A stretch of DNA of 64,000 nt, from NCBI GenBank assembly GCA_016716305.1, contig JADJWP010000002.1, forward strand, positions 1,982,501 through 2,046,500, written 5' to 3'. This DNA comes from Chloracidobacterium sp. GTDB lineage: Bacteria > Acidobacteriota > Blastocatellia > Pyrinomonadales > Pyrinomonadaceae. A program made the translations under genes and the position numbers. A model generated the notes under the pieces. It was not told where the DNA came from. It was given only the letters and a program-made list of their open reading frames with translations, and made no database searches. Below are positions 1-8,027 of this stretch, one piece after another; the first letter of the stretch is position 1, and the number at the start of each line of letters is the position of its first letter.

Positions 1-537
1 AGAGACCCTGGCCAGGCCGTCGCCGAGGGCATTTTCAGATCGGACCTGATGTATCGGATAAACAGTTTTGAGGTGAATATCGCTCCATTGCGCGAACGCC
101 GCGAAGACATCGAACCCCTTGCCCAACACCTTCTCCAAAAGGTCGCTGGCGCAACTCCGCCAGTTCTGACACAGCCTGTGATCGAAGCGCTTACTGCATT
201 TTCATGGTCAGGGAATGTTCGGCAGCTTCGCAATTGCCTCGAGCGGGCGGCCCTGCTTGCCGACAACGGGCGTGTGACGGTAAAAGAGCTTCCGCCCGAA
301 GTCATCTACCGGAACGAACCGTCAAACGTCTCGGTAAACTATGCTTCGCAAGGGCATAGCGGAGTCAGTTCGTTTCAGAACACCTCGCCTGTGAACCTTC
401 GCGATTCAGAAAAACAACAGATCATCAATGCTCTCGAGCGGACCGGATGGCACCGCGGTAAGACCGCTGAGCTGCTCGGCATCTCGCCATCGACACTTTA
501 TCGCCGCCTCCGCGAATACGATCTCGATGTCCGATAG
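1..537 (+). CDS. sigma-54-dependent response regulator/activator, C-terminal part
   Basis: The frame is open from base 1, so the gene begins outside the window; about 178 residues are visible. They start in the late AAA+ domain with FRSDLMYRINSF and PLRERREDI, typical of NtrC-type ATPases that remodel sigma-54 polymerase. FSWSGNVRQLRN matches the sensor II W-P-G-N-V-R-E-L motif. The last 45 residues form a Fis-type helix-turn-helix (KTAELLGISPSTLYRRL). Any receiver domain, the Walker motifs and GAFTGA lie upstream and cannot be seen. It probably works with a histidine kinase; the target genes are unknown. Confidence 0.9.
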   Translation, partial: RDPGQAVAEGIFRSDLMYRINSFEVNIAPLRERREDIEPLAQHLLQKVAGATPPVLTQPVIEALTAFSWSGNVRQLRNCLERAALLADNGRVTVKELPPEVIYRNEPSNVSVNYASQGHSGVSSFQNTSPVNLRDSEKQQIINALERTGWHRGKTAELLGISPSTLYRRLREYDLDVR

Positions 538-582
538 CTCGCTGATATATTATTTCGTTAGAGGTGTCCGACACATCGCAAC

Positions 583-1374
583 CTAGGCTATAACGGCATC
601 GAGCAGCATCATCAATCCGAACCCGATAAATAATGAAACGGTCGCTCCGTTCTCAAAGCCGGGCCTGTGCGTCTCGGGTATGATCTCGTCGCTTACGATG
701 AAGAGCATCGCACCTGCCGCGAACGCAAGGGCCAAGGGCAGGATCGTACCGGAGACCATCAGGATCGAAGCCCCGAATAGACCGCCGACGATCTCGACCA
801 GGCCGGTTAGCCCTGTAACGCCGATAGCAAACAGCATCGAGTAACCCTGCGACCTTAGTGCGACGGCAACCGAAAGGCCTTCCGGGATGTTCTGCAGCCC
901 GATCCCAAGCGTCGCCCCCAAACCCGAACCCGCGATGCCGGATGCGTTCGCGACGCCGACCGCGAGCCCCTCAGGAAAGTTGTGTATCGCGATCGCGATC
1001 ACGAAGAGCCAGATCTTCTTCAATCTGGGAGCATCTATGATCCCGTCATGTCCTTTCGCGAAATGTTCGTGCGGTACAAGTTCATTGACCGCCCAAAGTA
1101 CGAATCCGCCGATGAACAGAAAGATGATCGATCGGACAACGGCATTGGTATCGGAATAACCAAGCGCCTTCGAGTTCTCGATACTCGGCAAGAGAAGCGA
1201 GAAGACGGTCGCGGCAAGCATCACACCGGCAGCGAAGCTCAACAGATTGTTATTGAGTTTTTCGTTGAGCCGGTCTAGAAATAATGCGGGCGCCGCCCCA
1301 AATGCGGTCGCGCCGAATCCGGCGATCGCGGTTGCGAGCAGGGCCGATGCCAATGGATTTGCAGCTTCAGTCAT
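583..1374 (-). CDS. ZIP-family divalent metal transporter
   Basis: A 263-residue inner-membrane protein with about eight hydrophobic segments. It carries the two ZIP metal-binding helices HNFPEGLAVGV and QNIPEGLSVAVAL, spaced as in the GufA/ZupT group. The second helix has Q where some family members have H. It probably imports Zn(II) and related divalent metals; the exact metal cannot be told from sequence. It converges with the preceding regulator gene and no operon partner is evident. Confidence 0.9.
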   Translation of the reverse strand: MTEAANPLASALLATAIAGFGATAFGAAPALFLDRLNEKLNNNLLSFAAGVMLAATVFSLLLPSIENSKALGYSDTNAVVRSIIFLFIGGFVLWAVNELVPHEHFAKGHDGIIDAPRLKKIWLFVIAIAIHNFPEGLAVGVANASGIAGSGLGATLGIGLQNIPEGLSVAVALRSQGYSMLFAIGVTGLTGLVEIVGGLFGASILMVSGTILPLALAFAAGAMLFIVSDEIIPETHRPGFENGATVSLFIGFGLMMLLDAVIA

Positions 1375-1425
1375 TCGACAATCGAAGTATCAGACTTCGA
1401 TCTTCCGCATACGATCCGATGCCCT

Positions 1426-2625
1426 TTAGCGATTACCTTCGATCACGTATTTGACGACGTAGGCCCGCAGTTTCTCTCGATTGTTTCGCAGGTAGGCCGG
1501 GTGATCCTGAGCGATCCCGGCGTCAGGAAGCGCGAGCAGAATGAAGGCTTCAAGCAATCCGTCACGATCGAGTTTTTCGATGATCTGTATCTGCGGACTC
1601 AGGCTCTTGGCCTTAAGGGTTTTCGCCATTTTCACTACATCACGCAGGGCTTCGGCTTCTTCGGCAAGAGACGACCTGTAAGTACTCTCCGTCGGATAGG
1701 CCCTGGCAAACTTTTCCTTTCGCCAGATTTCTTTGGTCGCCAGATATGCCATCCATGCCATCGAGCCGTCGTCGGCCAGCGGATCGATATTTATCGTCGA
1801 TTTTGATTTTCCGTCAGCTCCGACCTCGGTTTTGGGCGGGTCGACGCGCGGGTGGGCAAGCTTCGTACCGGTCGCTTGTCCCCATTGGAGAAGACCGTTC
1901 AATGCGAATCGGCTATAGGGCTCGGTTATCCATGCCTCGATGTACCGCGCTCGTGCCTCGTCGAATTTCCTCTGCCGCATCAGGGGCGTCGCCGAATACC
2001 GATATGCCGTTTCCCTGTTCGGATCGATCGCGATCGCCTTCTGATACCAGATCTCGGCATTGAGGTAGTCGTTCTGTTTCAGATACATGTCACCGCTGAA
2101 AAGCGCGGCGTGATAGTTCGTCGGGTCGGCTTCGAGCGCCTGTTTGTAAAGATCTAGCGCTTCTTCGATCTTGCCTTGCGTGAATGCCTGCTCACCAGCA
2201 TATGTTAGAGCGTGTGACTGCGGAACCTGCGAGAACGGGGTGCCGTCGCTGCCGTCCTCCGGGATCGAACCGATCATTGCATCGACGAAGTTCGTGGCCT
2301 TACCGAGTTCTTTCGCCTTGATGAATGAGTTGCGGGCTGCGATCCGTACCTTCTTGCGTTCGGCCGTATTCGGTTCGTTTATCGCTTTTCCGAGTAGCGC
2401 CGTTCCGAGCTCGATATAAGCTTCAGCGTCTTTCGGATCGAGAGCGATTATCTTCTCAAGTATCGGCACGGCCTCGGTCATTCGGCTTTGCTTCATCAAA
2501 GCCTCGGCCTTAAGCCAGAGCGTAGGCGTATCGTCCTGTGCCTGAACTGCCTGTGCCGCGACGGCAAACACGATAGCGATCGTGGCAAACCCGAAGAGGG
2601 TCAACCGGAACTTTGTTTTGATCAT
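1426..2625 (-). CDS. secreted tetratricopeptide-repeat protein
   Basis: 399 residues with an N-terminal signal peptide (hydrophobic run followed by AVAAQAVQAQ). Several TPR units follow: one near residues 33-75 (AEALMKQSRMTEAVPILEKI) and a cluster near 140-235 (GKIEEALDLYKQALEADPTN, NAEIWYQKAIAIDPN). The C-terminal third is non-repetitive, with an alpha-helical stretch that ends LRNNREKLRAYVVKYVIEGNR. It is probably a periplasmic scaffold. No enzyme motif was seen and the partner is unknown. Confidence 0.8.
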   Translation of the reverse strand: MIKTKFRLTLFGFATIAIVFAVAAQAVQAQDDTPTLWLKAEALMKQSRMTEAVPILEKIIALDPKDAEAYIELGTALLGKAINEPNTAERKKVRIAARNSFIKAKELGKATNFVDAMIGSIPEDGSDGTPFSQVPQSHALTYAGEQAFTQGKIEEALDLYKQALEADPTNYHAALFSGDMYLKQNDYLNAEIWYQKAIAIDPNRETAYRYSATPLMRQRKFDEARARYIEAWITEPYSRFALNGLLQWGQATGTKLAHPRVDPPKTEVGADGKSKSTINIDPLADDGSMAWMAYLATKEIWRKEKFARAYPTESTYRSSLAEEAEALRDVVKMAKTLKAKSLSPQIQIIEKLDRDGLLEAFILLALPDAGIAQDHPAYLRNNREKLRAYVVKYVIEGNR

Positions 2626-2706
2626 GATCTCACCCTTTTACGAAGAACTATGCCTATGATGCTCAAATACTAGCAGAAGTGATGCTCTCCGCTCCAGATT
2701 TGCTGA

Positions 2707-3321
2707 TCACCGACGAGATTCGATCGCAAAGACGAACCTCCGATCGGAAAGGGGAAGAAGGTCCGCCGTATAGCGGAGTTTCAGCTTTTCGAGGCCTTCG
2801 CGAATGTTCTCTCCGGCAAAAAATACCATCTTCCTTTTGCCTGCCCATTTGATGACCTTCGGGAGACGTTCGGCAAATCGATCAAGTGCGCGGCAAGTTA
2901 CGACATTGGCGTTCCCCGGGTCGCATTCCTGAAACGCCCGGTCGATGACAACGGCGCGATCCTGCAGGCCGAGTTGTGTCAGTGCGTGCGCAAGGTACTC
3001 TGCCTTTCGTTTCTTTGATTCGATCAGAACGGCGCTGATCTCGCCGTTAACAAGCATGCACGGGATCGACGGCAGGCCGGCGCCCGCGCCGACATCAGCG
3101 ATCCGCGGCTTGGCAGGAAGATAGCGCAGAAGAACGAGCGATTCGAGGATATGCCGCGTCGCAAATTCACTCGCCGAACACGGGCCGACGAGGTGGAGCA
3201 ACGCGTTATGCTGCATGACGACCTCGTAGTGACCTGCGAGGCGATCGATCGCGTCGTCGGCAAGCGTCAAACCAAAGGCCGACTGGTTCTCTTTTATCGA
3301 TTCTATGAATTTGTCTCGCAT
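2707..3321 (-). CDS. rsmG: 16S rRNA (guanine-527-N7)-methyltransferase RsmG
   Basis: 204 residues, the usual length for RsmG (GidB). The SAM-binding motif I is IADVGAGAGLPSIP, followed by the acidic strand AVLIESKKRKAEYL and the late motif VVTCRALDRFAERLP. It methylates N7 of G527 in the 530 loop of 16S rRNA using SAM. Loss of this enzyme gives low-level streptomycin resistance in other bacteria. It is the last chromosomal gene before the integrated element. Confidence 0.93.
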   Translation of the reverse strand: MRDKFIESIKENQSAFGLTLADDAIDRLAGHYEVVMQHNALLHLVGPCSASEFATRHILESLVLLRYLPAKPRIADVGAGAGLPSIPCMLVNGEISAVLIESKKRKAEYLAHALTQLGLQDRAVVIDRAFQECDPGNANVVTCRALDRFAERLPKVIKWAGKRKMVFFAGENIREGLEKLKLRYTADLLPLSDRRFVFAIESRR

Positions 3322-3376
3322 TCCCAGCTGATTTCTTTTTCAGATCCGCGATCGGCGAAAGATCGAAATAAAGAAA

Positions 3377-3401
3377 CGGGAGCCGATCTTCTCGACTCCC
3401 G
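3377..3401. terminator. hairpin between rsmG and the left element end
   Basis: CGGGAG and CTCCCG form a 6-bp stem with a 13-nt loop, followed by a T-rich stretch. It lies upstream of rsmG. On the minus strand it would follow the displaced tRNA 3' half, so it may be the original terminator of the tRNA-Leu gene. Confidence 0.5.
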
Positions 3402-3424
3402 ACTCTTTACTATAAACGAAAATG

Positions 3425-3482
3425 TGGTGCGGACGAATGGAATCGAACCATCACGGGATTGCTCCCACAGGCTTCTGAGACC
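3425..3482 (-). pseudogene. displaced tRNA-Leu 3' half; left attachment site of the element
   Basis: Read on the minus strand this is the 3' half of a tRNA-Leu, from the anticodon loop through a long variable arm and T arm to CCA. The 5' half is missing. Two blocks are identical to the intact tRNA-Leu(CAG) at 29769-29855: the 16-bp ACAGGCTTCTGAGACC (3467-3482) over the anticodon loop, and TGGTGCGGACGA at the 3' end (3425-3436). The variable and T arms between them differ. This is what is left when an element integrates into a tRNA anticodon loop and supplies a new 3' half at the other junction. Confidence 0.85.
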
Positions 3483-3594
3483 CAAACTTCAACCATTGAC
3501 TATCAACAACTTAGACGTGTAACATACTGATAGTACGAGGGTTAGCTGGACAACGGCCGACATTTCCGATCTCCTATGCGACACCAGCGGACGG

Positions 3595-3632
3595 CTTTTC
3601 GGGTAGCTTTCTACGCGAAAATCTACCCGAAA
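3595..3632. promoter_or_regulatory. probable integrase arm-binding sites, left end
   Basis: TTTCGGGTAG near 3596 and CTACCCGAAA near 3623 form an inverted repeat just upstream of the integrase start. The 16-mer GAAAATCTACCCGAAA at 3617-3632 recurs exactly at 29661-29676 inside the other end of the element. Shared repeats at both ends fit arm-type sites of a tyrosine recombinase. Confidence 0.6.
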
Positions 3633-3643
3633 GGATCTCGGCG

Positions 3644-4864
3644 ATGAAAATACCCGATAAATACATATCACAAGGTTACTTCGTTCGTGTCAACAAAGAG
3701 AAGACTATCCGCAAGGGGAAAGGTTACCACTATAGAGCCATCTTTGCGATTTTGGACGGTCAGAAATGGAATACGCAATCGAGTACGGCAGGGCTAACAA
3801 CGAGGGACCTTGACGACGAATGGTTGGACGCGAAAGTCAAGGAACTTACGGAGAAAGGCAAAGACATCCTGCTAAATCCCGAAACGGTCAAGGGGTTCGC
3901 TGAAGCACATTACAAACCTTTTCTGAGGGATCACAAAAAGATTCAGTACGAGCAAGAATTCCAAAAGCTGGATGCTATCTGCGAATTCTTCGAGGACAAG
4001 CTCATCGATGAAGTAAACAAGTTGGACGTATTTGCGTTCAAAACCTGGCTTTTGAAAAGACCTTGTAAAAGGGGCAAAAGCGAGAGGAAGCGTTCAGATG
4101 CATCGGCAAATCGTGATCTCTCGAGTTTGCGCGGGCTACTGAACTTCCCAGAAGAGGTCGGCAAACGAAAGAGCCATATTTCATTCAAAAATATCCTCGC
4201 CAAAGAAATCCCTAAACGGGCGTATATCCCCTTTGAGGAATTCATGCGCGTGCTGGATAAATGCTATGAGGTTCCTAAGTGCAATCGATGGAAGCGGGAT
4301 CGTTCGCATATGCGCTTGACGCTAATCGGTGGTTACACGACCGGATTGCGGATAGATGAACTGCGGCACGTATCACGCGGAATGTTAAGAACCGACTATA
4401 CAAAGCGAATCGGCGTGATCAAGCTCGTGATAAACGATTCTCGAAATAAGATCCATACGAAAACGGTCGATATTTCAACTTGGCTTTACGACGAGATGGA
4501 AGCGGCCGGCGTTTTCGAACGCGATGACAACGAAAGAGTATTCGACACAACGAACTATTACAATCTGATCAAAGATCTCTTCCAACGAGCGGGCGTAAGT
4601 GATGACGTTTCATTTCACACGTTGCGCGCGGCAAACGCGACGGAACGCGATACGGCTGGTCAGAATCGAGAATCGATCCATGCGGGGCTGGGATGGGCGA
4701 AAGATGGCAACGTGCCTGAGAAACACTACCTGAGGTATCAGGACTACCACGTTATCGAAAAGGGATCATCCTACAATGTAAGACTGCAGAGGTTAAGGCA
4801 ACATCACTCCGAAAGAAATGCAAAGAGGGATATTTTACCAGACGATTCCGTTCACGATAGTTGA
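3644..4864 (+). CDS. int: tyrosine recombinase (integrase)
   Basis: 406 residues. A SAM-like core-binding domain lies around residues 85-165 and the catalytic domain runs from about 200 to 385. Visible catalytic features are the first Arg in TTGLRIDELRH, the H-x-x-R box FHTLRAANA, the LGWAKDGN segment and the nucleophile Tyr in EKHYLRYQDYH. An AAGGA-like ribosome site precedes the ATG. It lies about 160 bp inside the left attachment site, as expected for the enzyme that integrates and excises this element at tRNA-Leu(CAG). Confidence 0.9.
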   Translation: MKIPDKYISQGYFVRVNKEKTIRKGKGYHYRAIFAILDGQKWNTQSSTAGLTTRDLDDEWLDAKVKELTEKGKDILLNPETVKGFAEAHYKPFLRDHKKIQYEQEFQKLDAICEFFEDKLIDEVNKLDVFAFKTWLLKRPCKRGKSERKRSDASANRDLSSLRGLLNFPEEVGKRKSHISFKNILAKEIPKRAYIPFEEFMRVLDKCYEVPKCNRWKRDRSHMRLTLIGGYTTGLRIDELRHVSRGMLRTDYTKRIGVIKLVINDSRNKIHTKTVDISTWLYDEMEAAGVFERDDNERVFDTTNYYNLIKDLFQRAGVSDDVSFHTLRAANATERDTAGQNRESIHAGLGWAKDGNVPEKHYLRYQDYHVIEKGSSYNVRLQRLRQHHSERNAKRDILPDDSVHDS

Positions 4865-5292
4865 GAAATTTTTTGTATCGCTCTGCCGATCCGATTCAGT
4901 AATCCGCGTTGATCCCAAGTTTTATCCGAGCAGATAGGAAAACTTTGCGACCGATAGCGAAAGCTCTAAGTTCGGCGTTTGAAAAGGTCGTTCGGAGTTC
5001 GTTCAAAGGGCTGGATCGGGTCGTCGTCCTCTCGGCTGATTCCCATAATCTCCAAGCTTTTCTGATTAAGTTGCCAGTACGGTTTGATCGCGATCTTTGA
5101 TTTCTTGATGCCGCGACCGCAATCGAATTGCGGCTTCGTATGCTCATCAACGAAGAGAGCTAGTAGGATCACGCGAGACTGTGGATACCACGGTTCGGGA
5201 CTGTGGTGTGGTCCATTCCCCATTCTCTCCAGCCAACGTAGCATTGCCGAGGTGTTTGATCTCGTTGAATTGCACGGAGTCTGGAGTGAGTT
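4865..5292. other. gene-poor gap with a possible decayed minus-strand ORF
   Basis: No convincing gene. Two overlapping minus-strand frames (4966-5322 and 4896-5150) read protein-like and would join by a frameshift near 5000: the first gives KPYWQLNQKSLEIMGISRE and the second NAELRAFAIGRKVFLSARIK. This suggests a degraded gene of unknown family. The last bases hold the GGAG-type ribosome site for the next gene. Confidence 0.35.
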
Positions 5293-7290
5293 ATGAATAA
5301 ATGGAAACGAAGTCTTTGGCAAAAAATAATTTTACTCAGTTGCGTCGGTGGCTTCACCCTCTCAGCCGTTTGCCAAGCAGATCCTAACAAGACGCTTTCG
5401 CCTTATTTTTTCGTCAAGGGCGATCCAAAGATCGACCGCCTTCCGCTAAAAGACACGCGCGTCGACATCGCGATCTCCGGCGTGATCGCTGATGTGCGTG
5501 TCGTCCAAACGTATCAAAATGAAGGTTCGCGGCCGATCAACGCGACGTATGTTTTTCCGGCATCGACCCGCGCGGCCGTTTACGGAATGCGTATGAAGAT
5601 CCGCGACGAGATCATCACCGCGAAGATAAAGGAGCGCGAAGCCGCCAAGCAGGAATTCGAGACGGCAAAAAAGGAAGGCAAGAGCGCGTCGCTGCTTGAG
5701 GAATCCAGGCCGAATGTCTTCTCAATGAGCCTTGCGAACATAATGCCGCGGGACCAGATTGAGATCGAACTTCGGTATACAGAGCTAATGGTGCCAACCG
5801 ACGGCACCTACGAGTTTGTCTATCCGACGGTTGTCGGACCCAGGTATCCATCCGGTGACGCAAACAAAGCAGAAAACGGTTTTGTAAAAACGGCTTATTT
5901 TCATGAAGGCGACAAACCGTCCAGTACGCTTCATATTTCGTCAAGGATCTCAGCCGGACTTCCGATACAGGAACTAAGCTGTGCGTCCCACCAGATCGCG
6001 CCCCAATGGCAAAGCCCGAACATCGCACAGGTTACACTCGACGATGCAGACCCCTTTCAGGGTAACCGCGATTTCGTCTTGAAATACCGCCTGACAGGCG
6101 GGCAGATCGCCTCGGGACTTTTGCTTCTGCAGGGTGAAGAGGAGAATTTCTTTCTTTATATGGCGCAGCCGCCGCAACGCGTTGCCAAAGAGGATATTCC
6201 GCCTCGCGAGTACATATTCGTGGTTGATGTGTCCGGTTCGATGGAAGGCTTTCCGTTGGACACGTCGAAACAACTGCTTGAGGACCTTATCGGAAAATTG
6301 CGGCCTACGGATTATTTCAATGTAGTGCTTTTTGCCGGTGATTCGACCGTCCTTTCGGAAACGCCCCTTGCAGCAAACCAGGAAAATGTCTCTCGCGCAC
6401 TGGATCTGCTTTCGCAACAACGCGGCAGCGGCGGAACGGAATTGCTCGAAGCGATCAAAAACGCGATGAACCTGCCGAGCGAATCCGGCGTTTCGCGAAG
6501 CATTGTCCTGGTAACCGATGGTTATGTCTCAGGTGAAGCCGGCGTTTTCGATTACATACGCGAAAATCTCGGCAATACGAATGTCTTTGCATTCGGTATC
6601 GGGTCGTCGGTCAACAGGTTTCTGATCGAAGGCGTAGCCAAGGCTGGAATGGGCGAGCCGTTCATTGTGCTTTCGGAAAAAGAGGCTCCGGATGTGGCGA
6701 CGAAATTTCGTGAATACATCGAAAGCCCAGTCCTAACGGACGTAAAGGTTCAGGCAAACGGTTTTGACGTTTACGATGTTGAACCTATGAATCAACCCGA
6801 TCTGTTGGCCCAACGGCCTGTGGTCGTCTTCGGAAAATGGCGCGGACCGCTTTCCGGTAGGTTCGACATCACCGGCAAAACCGGACGCGGCGATTACCGT
6901 TCGAGCATCGACGTTTCAACCGTTATGCCGGACGAAGGCAATCGCGCATTGCGGTACCTCTGGGCTCGATCTCGAATCTCCGACCTTTCCGATCTTGCCT
7001 ACGGCGAACCTGAAGCGGACAAGATCAGGGCGATCACCGACGTCGGTCTCAAGTACAACTTGCTGACGCGATATACGTCGTTCATCGCGGTACGCGAAAA
7101 GGTAGTCAACCCAGACGGTTCCGCAAACGACGTTGACCAGCCTCTCCCATTGCCCGTCGGCGTGAGCGATATGGCCGTCGGAAGCGAACCTGAAATGCTA
7201 TGGCTCCTCGCGGTGATGACGGTGCTCGCGCTCATTTTGATGGTCCGTCGGCGGTTTTATTCAGGTGCCTTTTACGGAGCTCAACAATGA
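5293..7290 (+). CDS. VIT and von Willebrand A domain surface protein, probable exosortase substrate
   Basis: 665 residues. A signal peptide (residues 1-30) is followed by a VIT (inter-alpha-trypsin-like) domain at about 40-170 (VDIAISGVIADVRVVQTYQN, ESRPNVFSMSLANI). A vWA domain at about 300-470 has an intact MIDAS start, VVDVSGSMEG. The tail is tripartite: a short SEPEM motif near residue 629, one membrane helix (LWLLAVMTVLALILMV) and a basic RRRF cluster. That is the layout of exosortase-sorted proteins. GGAGTGAGTT precedes the ATG. Its stop overlaps the exosortase start (ATGA), so the pair is translationally coupled. It is probably exported, processed at the tail and surface-attached. The ligand is unknown. 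Confidence 0.88.
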   Translation: MNKWKRSLWQKIILLSCVGGFTLSAVCQADPNKTLSPYFFVKGDPKIDRLPLKDTRVDIAISGVIADVRVVQTYQNEGSRPINATYVFPASTRAAVYGMRMKIRDEIITAKIKEREAAKQEFETAKKEGKSASLLEESRPNVFSMSLANIMPRDQIEIELRYTELMVPTDGTYEFVYPTVVGPRYPSGDANKAENGFVKTAYFHEGDKPSSTLHISSRISAGLPIQELSCASHQIAPQWQSPNIAQVTLDDADPFQGNRDFVLKYRLTGGQIASGLLLLQGEEENFFLYMAQPPQRVAKEDIPPREYIFVVDVSGSMEGFPLDTSKQLLEDLIGKLRPTDYFNVVLFAGDSTVLSETPLAANQENVSRALDLLSQQRGSGGTELLEAIKNAMNLPSESGVSRSIVLVTDGYVSGEAGVFDYIRENLGNTNVFAFGIGSSVNRFLIEGVAKAGMGEPFIVLSEKEAPDVATKFREYIESPVLTDVKVQANGFDVYDVEPMNQPDLLAQRPVVVFGKWRGPLSGRFDITGKTGRGDYRSSIDVSTVMPDEGNRALRYLWARSRISDLSDLAYGEPEADKIRAITDVGLKYNLLTRYTSFIAVREKVVNPDGSANDVDQPLPLPVGVSDMAVGSEPEMLWLLAVMTVLALILMVRRRFYSGAFYGAQQ

Positions 7291-8027
7291 GTACCTTGCG
7301 GTCGAGAAAGCTATATCAGTTGGCGTCAGTGATCTCGGCTGCCGCTTTACTGAAACTATTTTACTCGACCGCGAACGTGAACCAACTACGATGGATCCTC
7401 GCTCCTACCTCCTTTTGTGTCGAGTTAGTGACAGGCGAGACGTTTCGGTTCGAATCGTACGCGGGCTACATTAACGAGGACAATTCCTTCCTGATTGCGG
7501 ACTCATGTTCGGGCGTAAATTTTCTGATCGCCGCGTTCCTGATGCTGTCGGTATTGACACTTTGGGGCAAAAAGGAAGTCGCATGGCATGCTTTCCCGAT
7601 TGCCGTTTGCGCAGCGTTTGTCACGACCATCGCAGCCAACACAGTCCGGATCGCAGTAGCACTGAAGTTGCACCGGATGAATGCGGGTGCACTTTGGATC
7701 AACCCGGAACAGATGCACCGTTTACAGGGGATCTTTATTTACTTCGGCTTTTTACTTCTGCTTTATTTTCTTTACGAAAAGCTCAATAGGGGCGATCGGA
7801 TCGAAACAGCAAAACCAATGTCATTTATCCGCCGGCCTCTTGTCCCGTTGATGATCTACTGGCTCGTTACGCTTGGGATTCCAATCCTAAAGGGGGCGTA
7901 TCAGAAAGGTTCGACGTTTTGGGAGCACCTCGCCTTTGTCGTCCTTACACCGCTGATCTTGATCATCCCGTTCATTCTGATAGATCAGCTCAAGCGTAGA
8001 AGGTCGACGCTCGTAAACGAACAGTGA
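7287..8027 (+). CDS. exosortase (dedicated, XrtN/XrtK-like)
   Basis: 246 residues from the ATG that overlaps the VIT gene stop; an upstream in-frame start is possible but would run deep into that gene. Six to eight membrane helices are present. The exosortase catalytic residues are visible: Cys near residue 73 in ADSCSGVNFLIAAF, Arg near 120 in ANTVRIAVAL, and His near 143 in EQMHRLQGIF. Exosortases cleave C-terminal sorting tails in the inner membrane. The overlap with a single VIT/vWA gene indicates a one-substrate system. Assignment to a numbered subfamily is from memory and uncertain. Confidence 0.85.
   Translation: MSTLRSRKLYQLASVISAAALLKLFYSTANVNQLRWILAPTSFCVELVTGETFRFESYAGYINEDNSFLIADSCSGVNFLIAAFLMLSVLTLWGKKEVAWHAFPIAVCAAFVTTIAANTVRIAVALKLHRMNAGALWINPEQMHRLQGIFIYFGFLLLLYFLYEKLNRGDRIETAKPMSFIRRPLVPLMIYWLVTLGIPILKGAYQKGSTFWEHLAFVVLTPLILIIPFILIDQLKRRRSTLVNEQ

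Noticed and set aside
7200..7286. Earlier start for the exosortase gene
   Set aside because: It would overlap the sorting tail of the VIT gene by 90 bp; the ATG in the ATGA overlap is the natural start.
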